Positions 30,839 to 40,640 of a stretch of 56,996 nucleotides of DNA are shown one piece after another (the first letter of the stretch is position 1; each line of letters opens with the position of its first letter). The notes beneath the pieces were generated by a model. That model had not been told where the DNA came from. It saw only the letters and a list, made by a program, of their open reading frames with translations, and searched no databases. The stretch comes from Actinomycetota bacterium (GTDB lineage: Bacteria; Actinomycetota; Actinomycetes; Actinomycetales; Microbacteriaceae), in the NCBI GenBank assembly GCA_013297625.1, contig JAAFHT010000004.1, positions 7,795 to 64,790 on the forward strand, written 5' to 3'. A program made the translations under genes and the position numbers.

Positions 30839-31503
30839 CCGACAGCACGACCAGCGCGTCACCCACCCTCAGCCGCTCACGGCTGATCGTGGTGGGCGCG
30901 CTGCTCGTGCTGGTTGCCATCGTCGTCGGCGTGATCATCGGCCGCGTCACCGCAACGGTCGCAGCCCCGACCCCCACCGAGTCGAGCGCCGAGGCGGGCT
31001 TCGCTCGCGACATGCAAGTGCACCATGGGCAAGCCGTCGAGATGTCTCTGCTGATCCGTGATCGCAGCGACGACCCCGAGATTCGACTGCTGGCGCTCGA
31101 TATCGCCACCGCGCAAGCCCAGCAACAGGGCCAGATGTTCGCGTGGCTCGCGATGTGGGGGCTGCCGCAAACCTCGAGCGAGCCCGAGATGGAGTGGCTC
31201 TCGCGGCCCGTGATCGATGGTTCTGCTGGTCACGACGGTCACGGCGGTCACACCCCGGGCGAGCCCATGCCCGGCGTGGCGACGTTCGAGCAAATGAAAG
31301 AGCTCGAGAACGCCACGGGCGTCGAGGCCGAACGCATCTTTCTCGAACTCATGATCGCCCACCATCAGGGTGGTGTTGAGATGGCGGAGGCCGTTCTCGC
31401 GCGCAGCACGCAACCGCAGGTCACGACGCTCGCAAACGGCATGGTCATGCTGCAGAGCAAAGAGCTCGACTACATGGCCGAGTTGCTCGCCGATCGGTTG
31501 TAG
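30835..31503 (+). CDS. DUF305 domain-containing protein
   Basis: ATG at 30835 overlaps the DUF3105 stop; FARDMQVHHGQAVEMSLLIRDRSDDPEIRLLALDIATAQAQQQGQM and MIAHHQGGVEMAEAVL; His-rich GHDGHGGH loop. Confidence 0.9.
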   Translation: MTDSTTSASPTLSRSRLIVVGALLVLVAIVVGVIIGRVTATVAAPTPTESSAEAGFARDMQVHHGQAVEMSLLIRDRSDDPEIRLLALDIATAQAQQQGQMFAWLAMWGLPQTSSEPEMEWLSRPVIDGSAGHDGHGGHTPGEPMPGVATFEQMKELENATGVEAERIFLELMIAHHQGGVEMAEAVLARSTQPQVTTLANGMVMLQSKELDYMAELLADRL

Positions 31504-33347
31504 TCGGCCGACTGTTGCTCAACCAATCGGGCGTAGACGCCGCCCCTGCCGATGAGCGTCGCGTGCGTGCCGCTCTCGACGATGCGCCCACCGTCAACCA
31601 CATGAATGACGTCGGCGGCGCTCACGGTCGAGAGTCGGTGAGCGATCGCGATCGTCGTGCGGCCACGACTCGCCCCGTCGAGGGCGGTCTGCACGACGCG
31701 TTCTGAGACCGAGTCGAGGGCGCTCGTTGCCTCGTCGAGAATGAGCACGGGCGGGTCTTTCAGCAACACCCGCGCGATGGCCACGCGCTGCTTCTCTCCC
31801 CCCGAAAGACGGTAGCCGCGCTCGCCCACGATGGTGTCGTAGCCATCGGGAAAACTCTCGATCGTGGCGTGGATGCTCGCGGCACGGCAAGCGGCCTCGA
31901 GCTCAGCATCCGTCGCCGAGGGCTTTGCGTACCGCAGATTCTCGGCGATGCTCGCGTGAAACAGATAGGTCTCTTGACTCACAATGCCGATGCTCTCGAT
32001 GAGGCTGTGGGTGCGAAGCTCGCGCACGTCAACGCCTCCCACCTCGACGGCTCCGCTCGACACGTCGTGCAGTCGCGGCACGAGATACGAAATGGTCGTC
32101 TTGCCCGCGCCCGAGGGGCCGACAAAGGCAACGAACTGGCCGGGCTCGACCGTGAACGAGACGTGGTCGAGCGTGGGCGTGGCATCGTCAGCGGCATCAG
32201 GGTAGCGAAAGACCACGTCATCGAAGCGGATGCGCCCCACCTGTGCCGGGTCGAGGTCACGCGCGTCAGCGGCTTCGGTGATGCGCGGCTCGAGATCGAG
32301 GTACTCGAAAATGCGCGCGAACAGCGCGCCACTCGTCTGCAGGTCGAGGGCGACGCGCATGAGGCCCATGAGTGGGAAGGTCAGGCGGGCTTGCACCGTG
32401 GTGAAGGCGACGATGGTGCCCGCGGTGACCGCCACATCCGTCTGAATGAGCCACGCCGCGACGAGATAGATCACGGCCGGAATGACCGAGAGAAAGACGT
32501 TGACCATCGCGAAGAACCACTGACCGCTCATCGACAACTGCACTTGCAGGCCCCGCTGCACGTCGTTCTCGAGACGATAGCGATCGACCTCGCTCTGCTG
32601 CCGAAAGAAGCTCTTGGCGAGCAGGATGCCCGACACGCTCAAGGCCTCTTGCGTGATGGCCGTCATGTCACTGAGCGACTCTTGCGTCTTCGTCGCGATG
32701 CGCGCGCGAACCTGGCCGACGCGGCGTTGGGCGATCACGAGAACGGGCAGCAGAATCACGGCGACGATCGTCAACTGCCAGCTCAAGATGAGCATGGCGA
32801 TGAAGGCCGCGATGACGGTCACCGTGTTGCCAATGACACTCGAGACGGTGTTGCTGAGCACGCCGGCTACGCCCCCGACATCGTTCTGCAGTCTCGACTG
32901 AATGATGCCGGTCTTGGTGCGCGTAAAGAAGCCCAGCTCCATCGCCTGCAGGTGCGAGAAGAGGCGCACGCGCAATTGCGCCATGACGCTGTTGCCGACC
33001 GTCGACGTCAGGTAGGTCTGCCCGATGCCGATGCCCGCCGAGACGAGCCACAGCACGAGCATGGCGCCGACCAGTTGCAACAGCACGGGAACATTCGGGG
33101 TGCCCTCGGGCGGAAAGAGCCCCCGGTCGAAGGCCTGTTGCGTGAGCAACGGCGGAATGACGCTGAGGGCCGCCGAAACGAGCACGAGCGCAATCGTGAT
33201 GATGAGCGGCGTGCGGTGCGGACGAAACAACTCGGCGATGCGTTGCAGCAGATTCGGGATGCGCGGCGCCTCGGCGTTCGCCGCCCGCTGAGCGGCCACA
33301 TCGCCGCTCGACACTCGTGAACCCCGACGACCGCCACCCATACTCAT
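31470..33347 (-). CDS. ABC transporter, fused permease/ATP-binding exporter
   Basis: VGPSGAGKTTISYLVPRLHDVSSG, YRLSGGEKQRVAIARVLLKDPPVLILDEATSALD; six-TM exporter fold. 3' end overlaps the DUF305 3' end by 34 bp (convergent). Confidence 0.9.
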   Translation of the reverse strand: MSMGGGRRGSRVSSGDVAAQRAANAEAPRIPNLLQRIAELFRPHRTPLIITIALVLVSAALSVIPPLLTQQAFDRGLFPPEGTPNVPVLLQLVGAMLVLWLVSAGIGIGQTYLTSTVGNSVMAQLRVRLFSHLQAMELGFFTRTKTGIIQSRLQNDVGGVAGVLSNTVSSVIGNTVTVIAAFIAMLILSWQLTIVAVILLPVLVIAQRRVGQVRARIATKTQESLSDMTAITQEALSVSGILLAKSFFRQQSEVDRYRLENDVQRGLQVQLSMSGQWFFAMVNVFLSVIPAVIYLVAAWLIQTDVAVTAGTIVAFTTVQARLTFPLMGLMRVALDLQTSGALFARIFEYLDLEPRITEAADARDLDPAQVGRIRFDDVVFRYPDAADDATPTLDHVSFTVEPGQFVAFVGPSGAGKTTISYLVPRLHDVSSGAVEVGGVDVRELRTHSLIESIGIVSQETYLFHASIAENLRYAKPSATDAELEAACRAASIHATIESFPDGYDTIVGERGYRLSGGEKQRVAIARVLLKDPPVLILDEATSALDSVSERVVQTALDGASRGRTTIAIAHRLSTVSAADVIHVVDGGRIVESGTHATLIGRGGVYARLVEQQSADYNRSASNSAM

Positions 33348-33422
33348 GTGCTGAGCCTAGGCTCGCCCCGCCGCTCGCCTCGCCGCGGGCCGTTGCGGAT
33401 CAGCCCTGGCAGCCGGGTGTCG

Positions 33423-33459
33423 GGAACCGGTTCCACATCGAGGGCTGCGCGGATACACT
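33423..33459 (+). promoter_or_regulatory. Putative LacI operator (GGAACCGGTTCC) overlapping a -35/-10 promoter
   Basis: Perfect 12-bp palindrome at 33423-33434; TTCCAC (33431-33436), 17-bp spacer, TACACT (33454-33459), upstream of the LacI gene at 33546. Confidence 0.55.
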
Positions 33460-33545
33460 GACGACACACGGCACGCCAGCCGCCGCACCGACGCGGGCGC
33501 GCGTGCCGGGCATCCACCGCATCGTCCAATGGAGGGCACGAGGCC

Positions 33546-34568
33546 ATGAGCATCCTCGCCGACGTCGCCCGCATTGCCGGGGTCTCGAAGTCGACGGCGT
33601 CTCGAGCGCTCAGCGGTCGTGGCTATGTCTCGGACGAAACTCGTCGCCGCGTTGAAGATGCTGCATCAGAACTCGGCTATGTCGTGTCGTCAACGGCGGC
33701 CAGTCTCGTCACGGGGCGTACGCGCAACGTGGCAGTGGTGATTCCGTACATCAACCGCTGGTACTTCGCCGAGGTTCTGGAAGGCATCGAAGCGGCCCTC
33801 GTTCGAGCGGGCTACGACCTGACCCTCTATCGACTCAGCACCGACAGCGACTTGAGGCGTCGGGTGTTCGACTACTTTCTCGTGCGCAAAAGGGTCGATG
33901 CCGTGATCTCGGTCGCCATCGACCTCAGCCCACAAGAAGTGCACCTTCTTCAATCGCTGGGCGAGCCGCTCGCGGGCATCGGCGGGCGCATCGAGGGTAT
34001 TCCGTCTCTGTCGATCGATGATGTCGAGACCGCGCGCCTTGCGACGGAACACTTGCTCAGCCTGGGCCACCGACGCATCATGCACGTGGGGGGCGACCAA
34101 AACGAGCAAATGGACTTTCGCGTGCACTCACAGCGCTACATGGGCTTCTCGCAAGCGCTGCGAAACGCCGGTATCGGCGTCGACGACGACTTTCGCGATG
34201 CTGAGTTTTCGATCGAGGGCGGGTACGCAGCCGGACTCGCTGTGCTCGGTGACCCGCGAACGCGACCCACGGCGATCTTCGCCGGTTGCGACGAGATCGC
34301 CATCGGCATCACGGTCGCGGCGCGACAACTCGGAATCAGCATTCCTCGCGAGCTCTCGGTCATTGGCATCGACGGGCACCCCCTGGCGGAGATGTTCGGC
34401 CTGACGACGCTCGCCCAACAGCCCGGCGCTCAAGGAGCCCGTGCTGTCGAGCTCTTGCTCAATCAACTCGAGAACGCGTCGGCCGCTCCGCTCGACAAGC
34501 ATCTCTTGCTGCCGACGGCGCTGACGGTGCGCACGAGCACCGCCGTGCGTCGCGACAGCTCGATCTAG
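33546..34568 (+). CDS. LacI family transcriptional regulator
   Basis: MSILADVARIAGVSKSTASRALSGRGYVSDETRRRVEDAASELGYV; effector-binding domain. Confidence 0.92.
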   Translation: MSILADVARIAGVSKSTASRALSGRGYVSDETRRRVEDAASELGYVVSSTAASLVTGRTRNVAVVIPYINRWYFAEVLEGIEAALVRAGYDLTLYRLSTDSDLRRRVFDYFLVRKRVDAVISVAIDLSPQEVHLLQSLGEPLAGIGGRIEGIPSLSIDDVETARLATEHLLSLGHRRIMHVGGDQNEQMDFRVHSQRYMGFSQALRNAGIGVDDDFRDAEFSIEGGYAAGLAVLGDPRTRPTAIFAGCDEIAIGITVAARQLGISIPRELSVIGIDGHPLAEMFGLTTLAQQPGAQGARAVELLLNQLENASAAPLDKHLLLPTALTVRTSTAVRRDSSI

Positions 34569-34594
34569 CCGCAACGCGATCACGCGACAACGCA

Positions 34595-34633
34595 CGAGAG
34601 CCCCGCACCGACTCGCGTCGGGCGGGGCTCTCG
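34595..34633. terminator. Bidirectional terminator-like hairpin between LacI gene and rplL
   Basis: 12-bp stem cgagagccccgc / gcggggctctcg with inner ccgac/gtcgg pairing. Confidence 0.8.
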
Positions 34634-34649
34634 AAGGTACAGCGGGTGA

Positions 34650-35036
34650 CTACTTGAGGGTGACGGTGGCGCCGGCCTCTTCGAGCTGGGCCTTCGCCTT
34701 GTCGGCGGTCTCCTTGTTGACACCCTCGAGCACGACGCCGGGGGCGCCGTCAACGACGGCCTTGGCCTCGCCGAGGCCGAGGTTCGTGAGAGCGCGAACC
34801 TCCTTGATGACCTGGATCTTCTTGTCGCCAGCGGCCTCGAGAACGACGTCGAACGACGACTTCTCTTCGACCTCTTCGGCGGCAGCGCCACCGGCGGCGG
34901 GGGCAGCGGCAACCGCGACGGGCGCGGCGGCGGTGACCTCGAAGACCTCTTCGAACTTCTTGACGAACTCGCTGAGCTCGATGAGCGAGAGCTCCTTGAA
35001 CGCCTCGATGAGCTGGTCAGTGGTGAGCTTTGCCAT
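34650..35036 (-). CDS. rplL: 50S ribosomal protein L7/L12
   Basis: [39 protein letters not shown]...[42 protein letters not shown]. Confidence 0.98.
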   Translation of the reverse strand: MAKLTTDQLIEAFKELSLIELSEFVKKFEEVFEVTAAAPVAVAAAPAAGGAAAEEVEEKSSFDVVLEAAGDKKIQVIKEVRALTNLGLGEAKAVVDGAPGVVLEGVNKETADKAKAQLEEAGATVTLK

Positions 35037-35083
35037 GATGACTCCTTCTAGTTGTTTCGTGTCGTAAACCGGTGAGCTGAGGA

Positions 35084-35599
35084 TCAGCTGCCGGACTCCT
35101 GCTTCTGCCGCAGCGCGTCAACAGCGCGGGCGGCCTGCGCCAGCGGCGCGTTGAACATGTATGCGGCACCGAAGAGCGAGGCCTTGACGGCACCGGCAAG
35201 CTTCGCCAGCACCACCTCACGGCTCTCGAGCTCGGCGAGCTTCATGACCTCTGAGGCGTCGAGCGGCTTACCGTCGAAGTAGCCACCCTTCACCACGAGG
35301 TTGGGGTTCGCCTTGGCGAAGTCACGCAGCGCCTTGGCCACCGTCACGGGGTCACCGTGAACGAAGGCGAGGGCAGACGGGCCAGCGAGCATGTCATCGA
35401 GCGAGTCGATGCCAGCAGCGTTGGCCGCGATCTTGGTCAGCGTGTTCTTCACCACGGCGTACGACGCGTCGTCACGGATGTTCGCGCGCAGCTTCTTGAG
35501 CTGTGCCACCGTGAGGCCGCGGTACTCGGTGAGCAGAACGGCGGTCGAGCTGGAGAAAAGTTCTGTCAGCTCGGCGACCGTTGCTTCCTTGTTCGCCAT
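35084..35599 (-). CDS. rplJ: 50S ribosomal protein L10
   Basis: [59 protein letters not shown]. Confidence 0.97.
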   Translation of the reverse strand: MANKEATVAELTELFSSSTAVLLTEYRGLTVAQLKKLRANIRDDASYAVVKNTLTKIAANAAGIDSLDDMLAGPSALAFVHGDPVTVAKALRDFAKANPNLVVKGGYFDGKPLDASEVMKLAELESREVVLAKLAGAVKASLFGAAYMFNAPLAQAARAVDALRQKQESGS

Positions 35600-35689
35600 G
35601 GTGCTCCTCTAATTGGATATCGGGGTCTGCCGCGACCACTGATGTCGATGAAACCCGGAGCGCACATGGGAAAAGGCCCGGCGCAAGCG

Positions 35690-35850
35690 CACGAGCCTTC
35701 TTCGAGCATCCGTTCACAATCGATGGATGCTCGGCGTCAGTTCACACACCTGCGCGGGTCGTCGCCCTGCTTCGTGAGAAGCGATGCGAACCTTCGATCG
35801 GCGTTCCTGCGAACAGGCACGCCGACAACCAGCGGTCTTCGGCTTCCATA
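35690..35850 (-). ncRNA. Probable ribosomal protein L10 leader (autoregulatory 5' UTR); boundaries approximate
   Basis: Reverse strand upstream of rplJ reads GCCGAAGACCGCTGGTTGTCGGCG...GACCCGCGCAGGTGTGTGAACTG, resembling the actinobacterial L10-leader arrangement; position is as expected. No covariance model could be run. Confidence 0.6.
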
Positions 35851-35912
35851 AGCGTATCGCACGCCGAGGCCCCCGAGAAACGCAGCGTCGTCGCGTCAAA
35901 AAGACGACATTA

Positions 35913-35943
35913 TTGACATGAATCACATTGCGTATGTAATGTC
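35913..35943 (+). promoter_or_regulatory. Putative promoter of the isocitrate dehydrogenase gene
   Basis: TTGACA at 35913-35918 with a TGTAAT-like -10 about 16 bp downstream; flanked by inverted repeat GACATTA (35906-35912) / TAATGTC (35937-35943). Confidence 0.45.
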
Positions 35944-35970
35944 GAATCGCCACGATCGAAAGGACCAGCA

Positions 35971-37407
35971 ATGTCAAACCAGGTGACCGTGATCCCCGGA
36001 GACGGCGTCGGGCCGGAGTGCATCTCCGCCGCGCAACGCATCATCGACGCCGCGGGCGTCGACATCGAGTGGGACCACCAGGAGGCCGGCGAGAGCGTGT
36101 TTCGTCGCGGCATCGCCTCGGGCGTTCCGCAGGAAACGATCGACTCGATCACGCGCACGCGCCTCGTGCTCAAGGGCCCTCTGGGCACCCCGGTCGGATT
36201 CGGCGAGAAGTCAGCGAACGTGACGCTGCGCAAGCTGTTTGAGACCTATGCAAACATTCGCCCGGTGCGCGAGCTGCCCGGCGTGTCAACCCGCTACTCC
36301 GGCTCGGGCGTCGACCTGGTCGTCGTGCGCGAGAACGTTGAAGACCTGTATGCCGGCATCGAGCACATGCAGACCCCCGGCGTTGCCCAGTGCCTGAAAC
36401 TGATCTCGAACAAGGGCTCGGAGAAAATCGCCCGCACTGCTTTCGAGTTCGCGCGCAGCGAGGGCCGTAAGTCGGTCGTGTGCGCAACCAAGTCAAACAT
36501 CATGAAGCTCACCGAGGGTGAGCTCAAGCGCACCTTCGAGCGGGTCGCTCTCGAGTACCCCGACATCGAGTCACACCACATGATCATTGATAACGCGGCG
36601 CACCAGCTCGTGAAGCGCCCGGAGCAGTTCGACGTCATCGTCACGACGAACATGAACGGCGACATTCTCAGCGACCTCACCTCGGCCCTGGTCGGCGGGC
36701 TCGGCTTCGCCCCCTCCGCGAACCTCGGCTCGGGCGTAGCGATCTTCGAGGCCGTGCACGGCTCTGCACCGAAGTACGCCGGCAAGAACGCCATCAACCC
36801 GACCGCGGTCATCTTGTCGTCGGTCATGATGCTCAAGCACATGCAGCACTTCGACGCTGCCGAGACGATTGAGAACGCCCTCTTTGCCACCCTGCAGAAG
36901 GGAGTGCTCACCGGCGATGTGGTCGGCTACGACCGTGGCACCTCGACCACCGACTTCGCATCGGCGATCATCGACAACCTCGGCGAGAGCGTCGATGGTT
37001 ACACGATTCGTCGCGGCCGCCCGTTGGCAATGCCGGCCCCCGTCGCCAACCCCGTCACGGTGGTTGCTGAGCAACGCCGAGTCGTCGGGGTCGACGTCTT
37101 CGTCGAGTCAGGGCTCATGCCCCACGAGCTGGGCCCTCTGCTCGACGGACTCGTCGAGCATTCGCCGCTGCGACTCAAGATGATCTCGAACCGCGGCACC
37201 AAGGTCTACCCCGACGGCAACAGCAACATCGACGTGGTCGACCACTACCGCTGCCGGTTCGTGCTACGCCAAGACGGCGAACTGACGCGCGCGGGCATCC
37301 GCGACCTGCTCTCGACGATCGAGGGTGACGTCGACTGGGTGCACATCGAACTGCTGCAAGAGTTCGATGGCGCGGCGGCGTACACGAAGGCGCAGGGCGA
37401 AGACTAG
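35971..37407 (+). CDS. Isocitrate/isopropylmalate dehydrogenase family protein; probable Thermus/Rickettsia-type isocitrate dehydrogenase with extra C-terminal domain
   Basis: VTVIPGDGVGPECISAAQRIIDAAG, IRPVRELPGV, VVRENVEDLYAGIEH, HGSAPKYAGKNAINPTA; about 140-aa extra C-terminal domain after the core. Confidence 0.85.
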   Translation: MSNQVTVIPGDGVGPECISAAQRIIDAAGVDIEWDHQEAGESVFRRGIASGVPQETIDSITRTRLVLKGPLGTPVGFGEKSANVTLRKLFETYANIRPVRELPGVSTRYSGSGVDLVVVRENVEDLYAGIEHMQTPGVAQCLKLISNKGSEKIARTAFEFARSEGRKSVVCATKSNIMKLTEGELKRTFERVALEYPDIESHHMIIDNAAHQLVKRPEQFDVIVTTNMNGDILSDLTSALVGGLGFAPSANLGSGVAIFEAVHGSAPKYAGKNAINPTAVILSSVMMLKHMQHFDAAETIENALFATLQKGVLTGDVVGYDRGTSTTDFASAIIDNLGESVDGYTIRRGRPLAMPAPVANPVTVVAEQRRVVGVDVFVESGLMPHELGPLLDGLVEHSPLRLKMISNRGTKVYPDGNSNIDVVDHYRCRFVLRQDGELTRAGIRDLLSTIEGDVDWVHIELLQEFDGAAAYTKAQGED

Positions 37408-38249
37408 GCCTCGTCGAGCCACGAGTGGCGCGGCGCGTAGCCAAGCTCGCGCCGCGCCGCGCCAATCGAGAGCAGAGTCTCGCGGCCCACGAGCGAACGC
37501 GCGAGGGGAACATCCGGAAACTCCGCGGCCATGAGCTCGGCAGAGTCACGTCGCATCACGGTGTCGGCCGCGGCGATGATGTAGGTCGCGTAGCCCGGTT
37601 CGCGCACGAGGAGCGCCTGCTCGACAGCGTGGGCGCCATCGCGGCGATCGATGTAGCCCCAGAGGTTCCAGCGTCGCGCGGCCGGGTCGTCTTGCCAATC
37701 CTCAAAGTCGGCGTAGTCGTCGGGCGCCATGACGTTGCTGAAGCGCAGGCCCGTAATCGACAAGCGCGGGTCGAGGCGACAGAGCTTTCGGCCGAGCTCT
37801 TCTTCAAGGTGCTTGCCGATCGCATACATGAAGTTGGGGCGCGTGGGCTGCGACTCGTCGATCGGCACGAAGGGCGGTGGCTCGTCGAGCGGCAAACCCA
37901 GAAGCGTCTCGCTCGACGCGTGCACGATGCGGGTGATGCCCGCGCGGCGAGCGCCCTGAAACACCGCAATCGTCATGGCGAGGTTGTCGTGCAGCAGAAC
38001 CGTATCGGGGCGGATGCCCGGCGCAGGGCTCGCCGCCAAATGAACGACCGCGTCAAGCCCGCTGTGGCGCTCTTCGACTCCGGCAAGGGCGTCAAGAACT
38101 TGACCGGCATCGGTGAGGTCGACCCGCACGAAGCCGTCACCCGGGGCGCCGACGGCGTCGAGACCGGTCACGGAGTGCCCGGCCTCGACCAAGTGCGTGA
38201 CGACAGCCTGGCCGAGCTTGCCGGATGATCCGGTCACGGCGATGCGCAT
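37404..38249 (-). CDS. NAD(P)-dependent sugar epimerase/oxidoreductase (extended SDR)
   Basis: MRIAVTGSSGKLGQAVVTHLVEAGHSVTGLD; YAIGKHLEEELGRKL. Confidence 0.85.
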   Translation of the reverse strand: MRIAVTGSSGKLGQAVVTHLVEAGHSVTGLDAVGAPGDGFVRVDLTDAGQVLDALAGVEERHSGLDAVVHLAASPAPGIRPDTVLLHDNLAMTIAVFQGARRAGITRIVHASSETLLGLPLDEPPPFVPIDESQPTRPNFMYAIGKHLEEELGRKLCRLDPRLSITGLRFSNVMAPDDYADFEDWQDDPAARRWNLWGYIDRRDGAHAVEQALLVREPGYATYIIAAADTVMRRDSAELMAAEFPDVPLARSLVGRETLLSIGAARRELGYAPRHSWLDEA

Positions 38250-38258
38250 GCCGCCAGC

Positions 38259-39722
38259 CTAGGCGGTGGGAGTGGGCGCCACTGCGGGGCGCACGGCTGC
38301 CGATCGCGCGATCGGAAGACTCACGCGAAACACTGTCTCGCCCGGGCGTGATGACGCCGCGACCTCTCCCCCGTGGGCTTGCACAACCGCGGCCACGATC
38401 GCGAGGCCCAGGCCCGTTGACCCTGTGGCGCGCGAACGCGAGGTGTCGGCGCGCGCGAACCGCTCGAAGAGCACGGGCTGCACTTCGGCCGGAATGCCCG
38501 GCCCCGTGTCGGTCACCGTGATGATCGCACGACCCTCGAGCGTGCCGAGCGCGGCAGTGACCCGCGTTCCTTCTGGGGTGTGCACGCGCGCATTGGCGAG
38601 CAGATTAGCGACCACCTGATGCAGTCGATGCTGGTCGCCCGCCGCAACGACGGGAGAGGCAGGCACGCGCACGACCCAGTCGTGGGCGGGCGAGGTTGCG
38701 CGAGCATCCGCCACCGCATCGGTGACGAGTGCAGCGAGGTCGACCGGATCATGGCGCAACTCACGACCCTCGTCGAGGCGCGCCAGCAAGAGCAAGTCGT
38801 CAACGAGCGCCGACATGCGCACCGACTCTGATTCAATGCGGGCGAGCGCGTGTCGAATGTCGTCGGGCAAGGGCTGGCCGCTGCGTCGGGTGAGTTCGCT
38901 GTAGCCACGAATCGCCGCGAGGGGTGTGCGCAGTTCGTGGCTGGCATCGGCGACAAACTGACGCACCTTTTGTTCACTGGCTTGTCGCGAGTCGAACGCG
39001 CTTTGCACGTGGTCGAGCATGCGAGTGAAGGCCGCGCCGAGCTGGCCAACCTCGGTGCTCGGGTCAGTGTCGAGCACCGGCAGCTGGTCGGCGAGAGCGA
39101 CCGTGCCGCGGTCCAGCGGCAGTGTGGTCACTGCCGTCGCGGCCTCACGCACGCGCGTGAGAGGTCGAAGCCCGAGACGCACAACCTCACGACCCAGCAC
39201 CGCTGCGGCGATGAGAATACCGCCGAGCACGGCAGCGATGACGGCAGCGAGTCGCGCTGTCGTGGATGAGACCTCAGCCGTGGGCAAGCCGACGATCAAG
39301 ATGGTTCCGCCCTCGGTCTCTGTCGCGAGCACGCGAAACTCGCCGAGCCCACCCGGTAGCCGCACGGTTGCCGGGTCGCCGAGGGTACGAGTAGCAATGA
39401 CCTTCACTTGCACCGTGCTGAGCTCACGCACATTGGCGTCGCGATCGAGGTAGGCGGCCACGGCCGAGCCATCTGACTGCACGACCCCGATGAGCGAGCC
39501 CGTGGGCAAACCCGGACGGTCGAGGCTTTGCTCGGGCCCACGGCCCGGTGCCGCGATGTTCTCGATGCGCTGGGCGATGACCCGCAGTTCATCGTCGAGC
39601 TGGGCAAGAAGGTTGGCCCGCAAGAAGTAGACGCTCAGTACGCCAATGGCGAGAGTCGCCATCATGAGCAACACGAGGATGCCCGCAACAAGCCGCTTTT
39701 GAAGCGACCATCCTCCGTGCAT
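38259..39722 (-). CDS. HAMP-containing sensor histidine kinase
   Basis: FVADASHELRTPLAAIRGYSELTRR (H-box), VVANLLANARVHTPEGT (N-box), GRAIITVTDTGPGIP, two TM helices. Confidence 0.93.
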   Translation of the reverse strand: MHGGWSLQKRLVAGILVLLMMATLAIGVLSVYFLRANLLAQLDDELRVIAQRIENIAAPGRGPEQSLDRPGLPTGSLIGVVQSDGSAVAAYLDRDANVRELSTVQVKVIATRTLGDPATVRLPGGLGEFRVLATETEGGTILIVGLPTAEVSSTTARLAAVIAAVLGGILIAAAVLGREVVRLGLRPLTRVREAATAVTTLPLDRGTVALADQLPVLDTDPSTEVGQLGAAFTRMLDHVQSAFDSRQASEQKVRQFVADASHELRTPLAAIRGYSELTRRSGQPLPDDIRHALARIESESVRMSALVDDLLLLARLDEGRELRHDPVDLAALVTDAVADARATSPAHDWVVRVPASPVVAAGDQHRLHQVVANLLANARVHTPEGTRVTAALGTLEGRAIITVTDTGPGIPAEVQPVLFERFARADTSRSRATGSTGLGLAIVAAVVQAHGGEVAASSRPGETVFRVSLPIARSAAVRPAVAPTPTA

Positions 39723-40462
39723 TAAGCGACCGGCTTGATCATGTACCCGACGCCGCGCACGGTGTGAATCATCGCGGGGCCGAGTGAGTCAATCTTCTTG
39801 CGCAGGTACGAAATGTAAATCTCAACGATGCTCGAGCGGCCACCGAAGTCGTAGCTCCACACGCGGTCGAGAATCTGGGCCTTGCTGAGCACGCGCTTGG
39901 GGTTGCGCATCAAGTAGCGCAACAGCTCAAACTCGGTCGCCGTGAGCTCGATCTCGGTGTCGCCGCGTCGAACCTCGTAGCTCTCTTCGTTGAGCACCAG
40001 GTCGCCCACGGTGATCTCGGGGTTGGCGCGCTCGCTCACGACGAGCGTGCTGCGACGGATGAGCCCGCGCAGGCGGGCCACCAGCTCTTCGAGGCTGAAC
40101 GGCTTGGTCACGTAGTCGTCGCCGCCGGCGGTCAAGCCGACAACGCGATCATCAACCGAGTCTTTCGCGGTGAGAAAGAGCACCGGAACATCAGAGCCGT
40201 CAGAGCGCAAGCGGCGCAGAACCTCGAGACCATCGAGGTCGGGCAGCATGATGTCGAGCACGACGACGTCGGGCTTGAACTCGCGGCCGTGCTGCAGGGC
40301 CTGCTGGCCGGTCAACGCGGTGCGAACATCCCACCCCTCGTACTTCAACGCCATCGAAACCAGGTCGGCGAGCGAGGGCTCGTCATCGACCACGAGGGCG
40401 CGCACGGGCGAACCGTCAGGGCGCGTGAGGCGGGGAGTTTCTGGAAGCTCGTCGTCAGCCAT
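39722..40462 (-). CDS. OmpR/PhoB-family response regulator
   Basis: RALVVDDEPSLADLVSMALKYEGWDV...PDVVVLDIMLPDLDGLEVLRRLR...winged-helix C-terminus; start at 40462 (MADDELPETPRL); stop overlaps the kinase start. Confidence 0.92.
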   Translation of the reverse strand: MADDELPETPRLTRPDGSPVRALVVDDEPSLADLVSMALKYEGWDVRTALTGQQALQHGREFKPDVVVLDIMLPDLDGLEVLRRLRSDGSDVPVLFLTAKDSVDDRVVGLTAGGDDYVTKPFSLEELVARLRGLIRRSTLVVSERANPEITVGDLVLNEESYEVRRGDTEIELTATEFELLRYLMRNPKRVLSKAQILDRVWSYDFGGRSSIVEIYISYLRKKIDSLGPAMIHTVRGVGYMIKPVA

Positions 40463-40572
40463 GACTCCAGTAACGCGCACTAACCTATGAGCAGACTTTG
40501 AGCTTGCCCTGCGCGTAGTCCTTGCTCGATCGCCGGGCCTCGGCACCCCGCAACCACGCATCGCACAAAAAG

Positions 40573-40607
40573 GAGCCCCGGCCGCTAGGGGGAGCGGGCC
40601 GGGGCTC
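40573..40607 (-). terminator. Terminator-like hairpin
   Basis: 11-bp stem gagccccggcc / ggccggggctc. Confidence 0.65.
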
Positions 40608-40640
40608 TCAGGGGATGGAGCGTTGGTGAGCCGAGTGGTC

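Noticed and set aside
31869-33320. 483-aa plus-strand ORF
   Set aside because: Antisense to the ABC exporter, His/Arg/Asp-rich shadow ORF.
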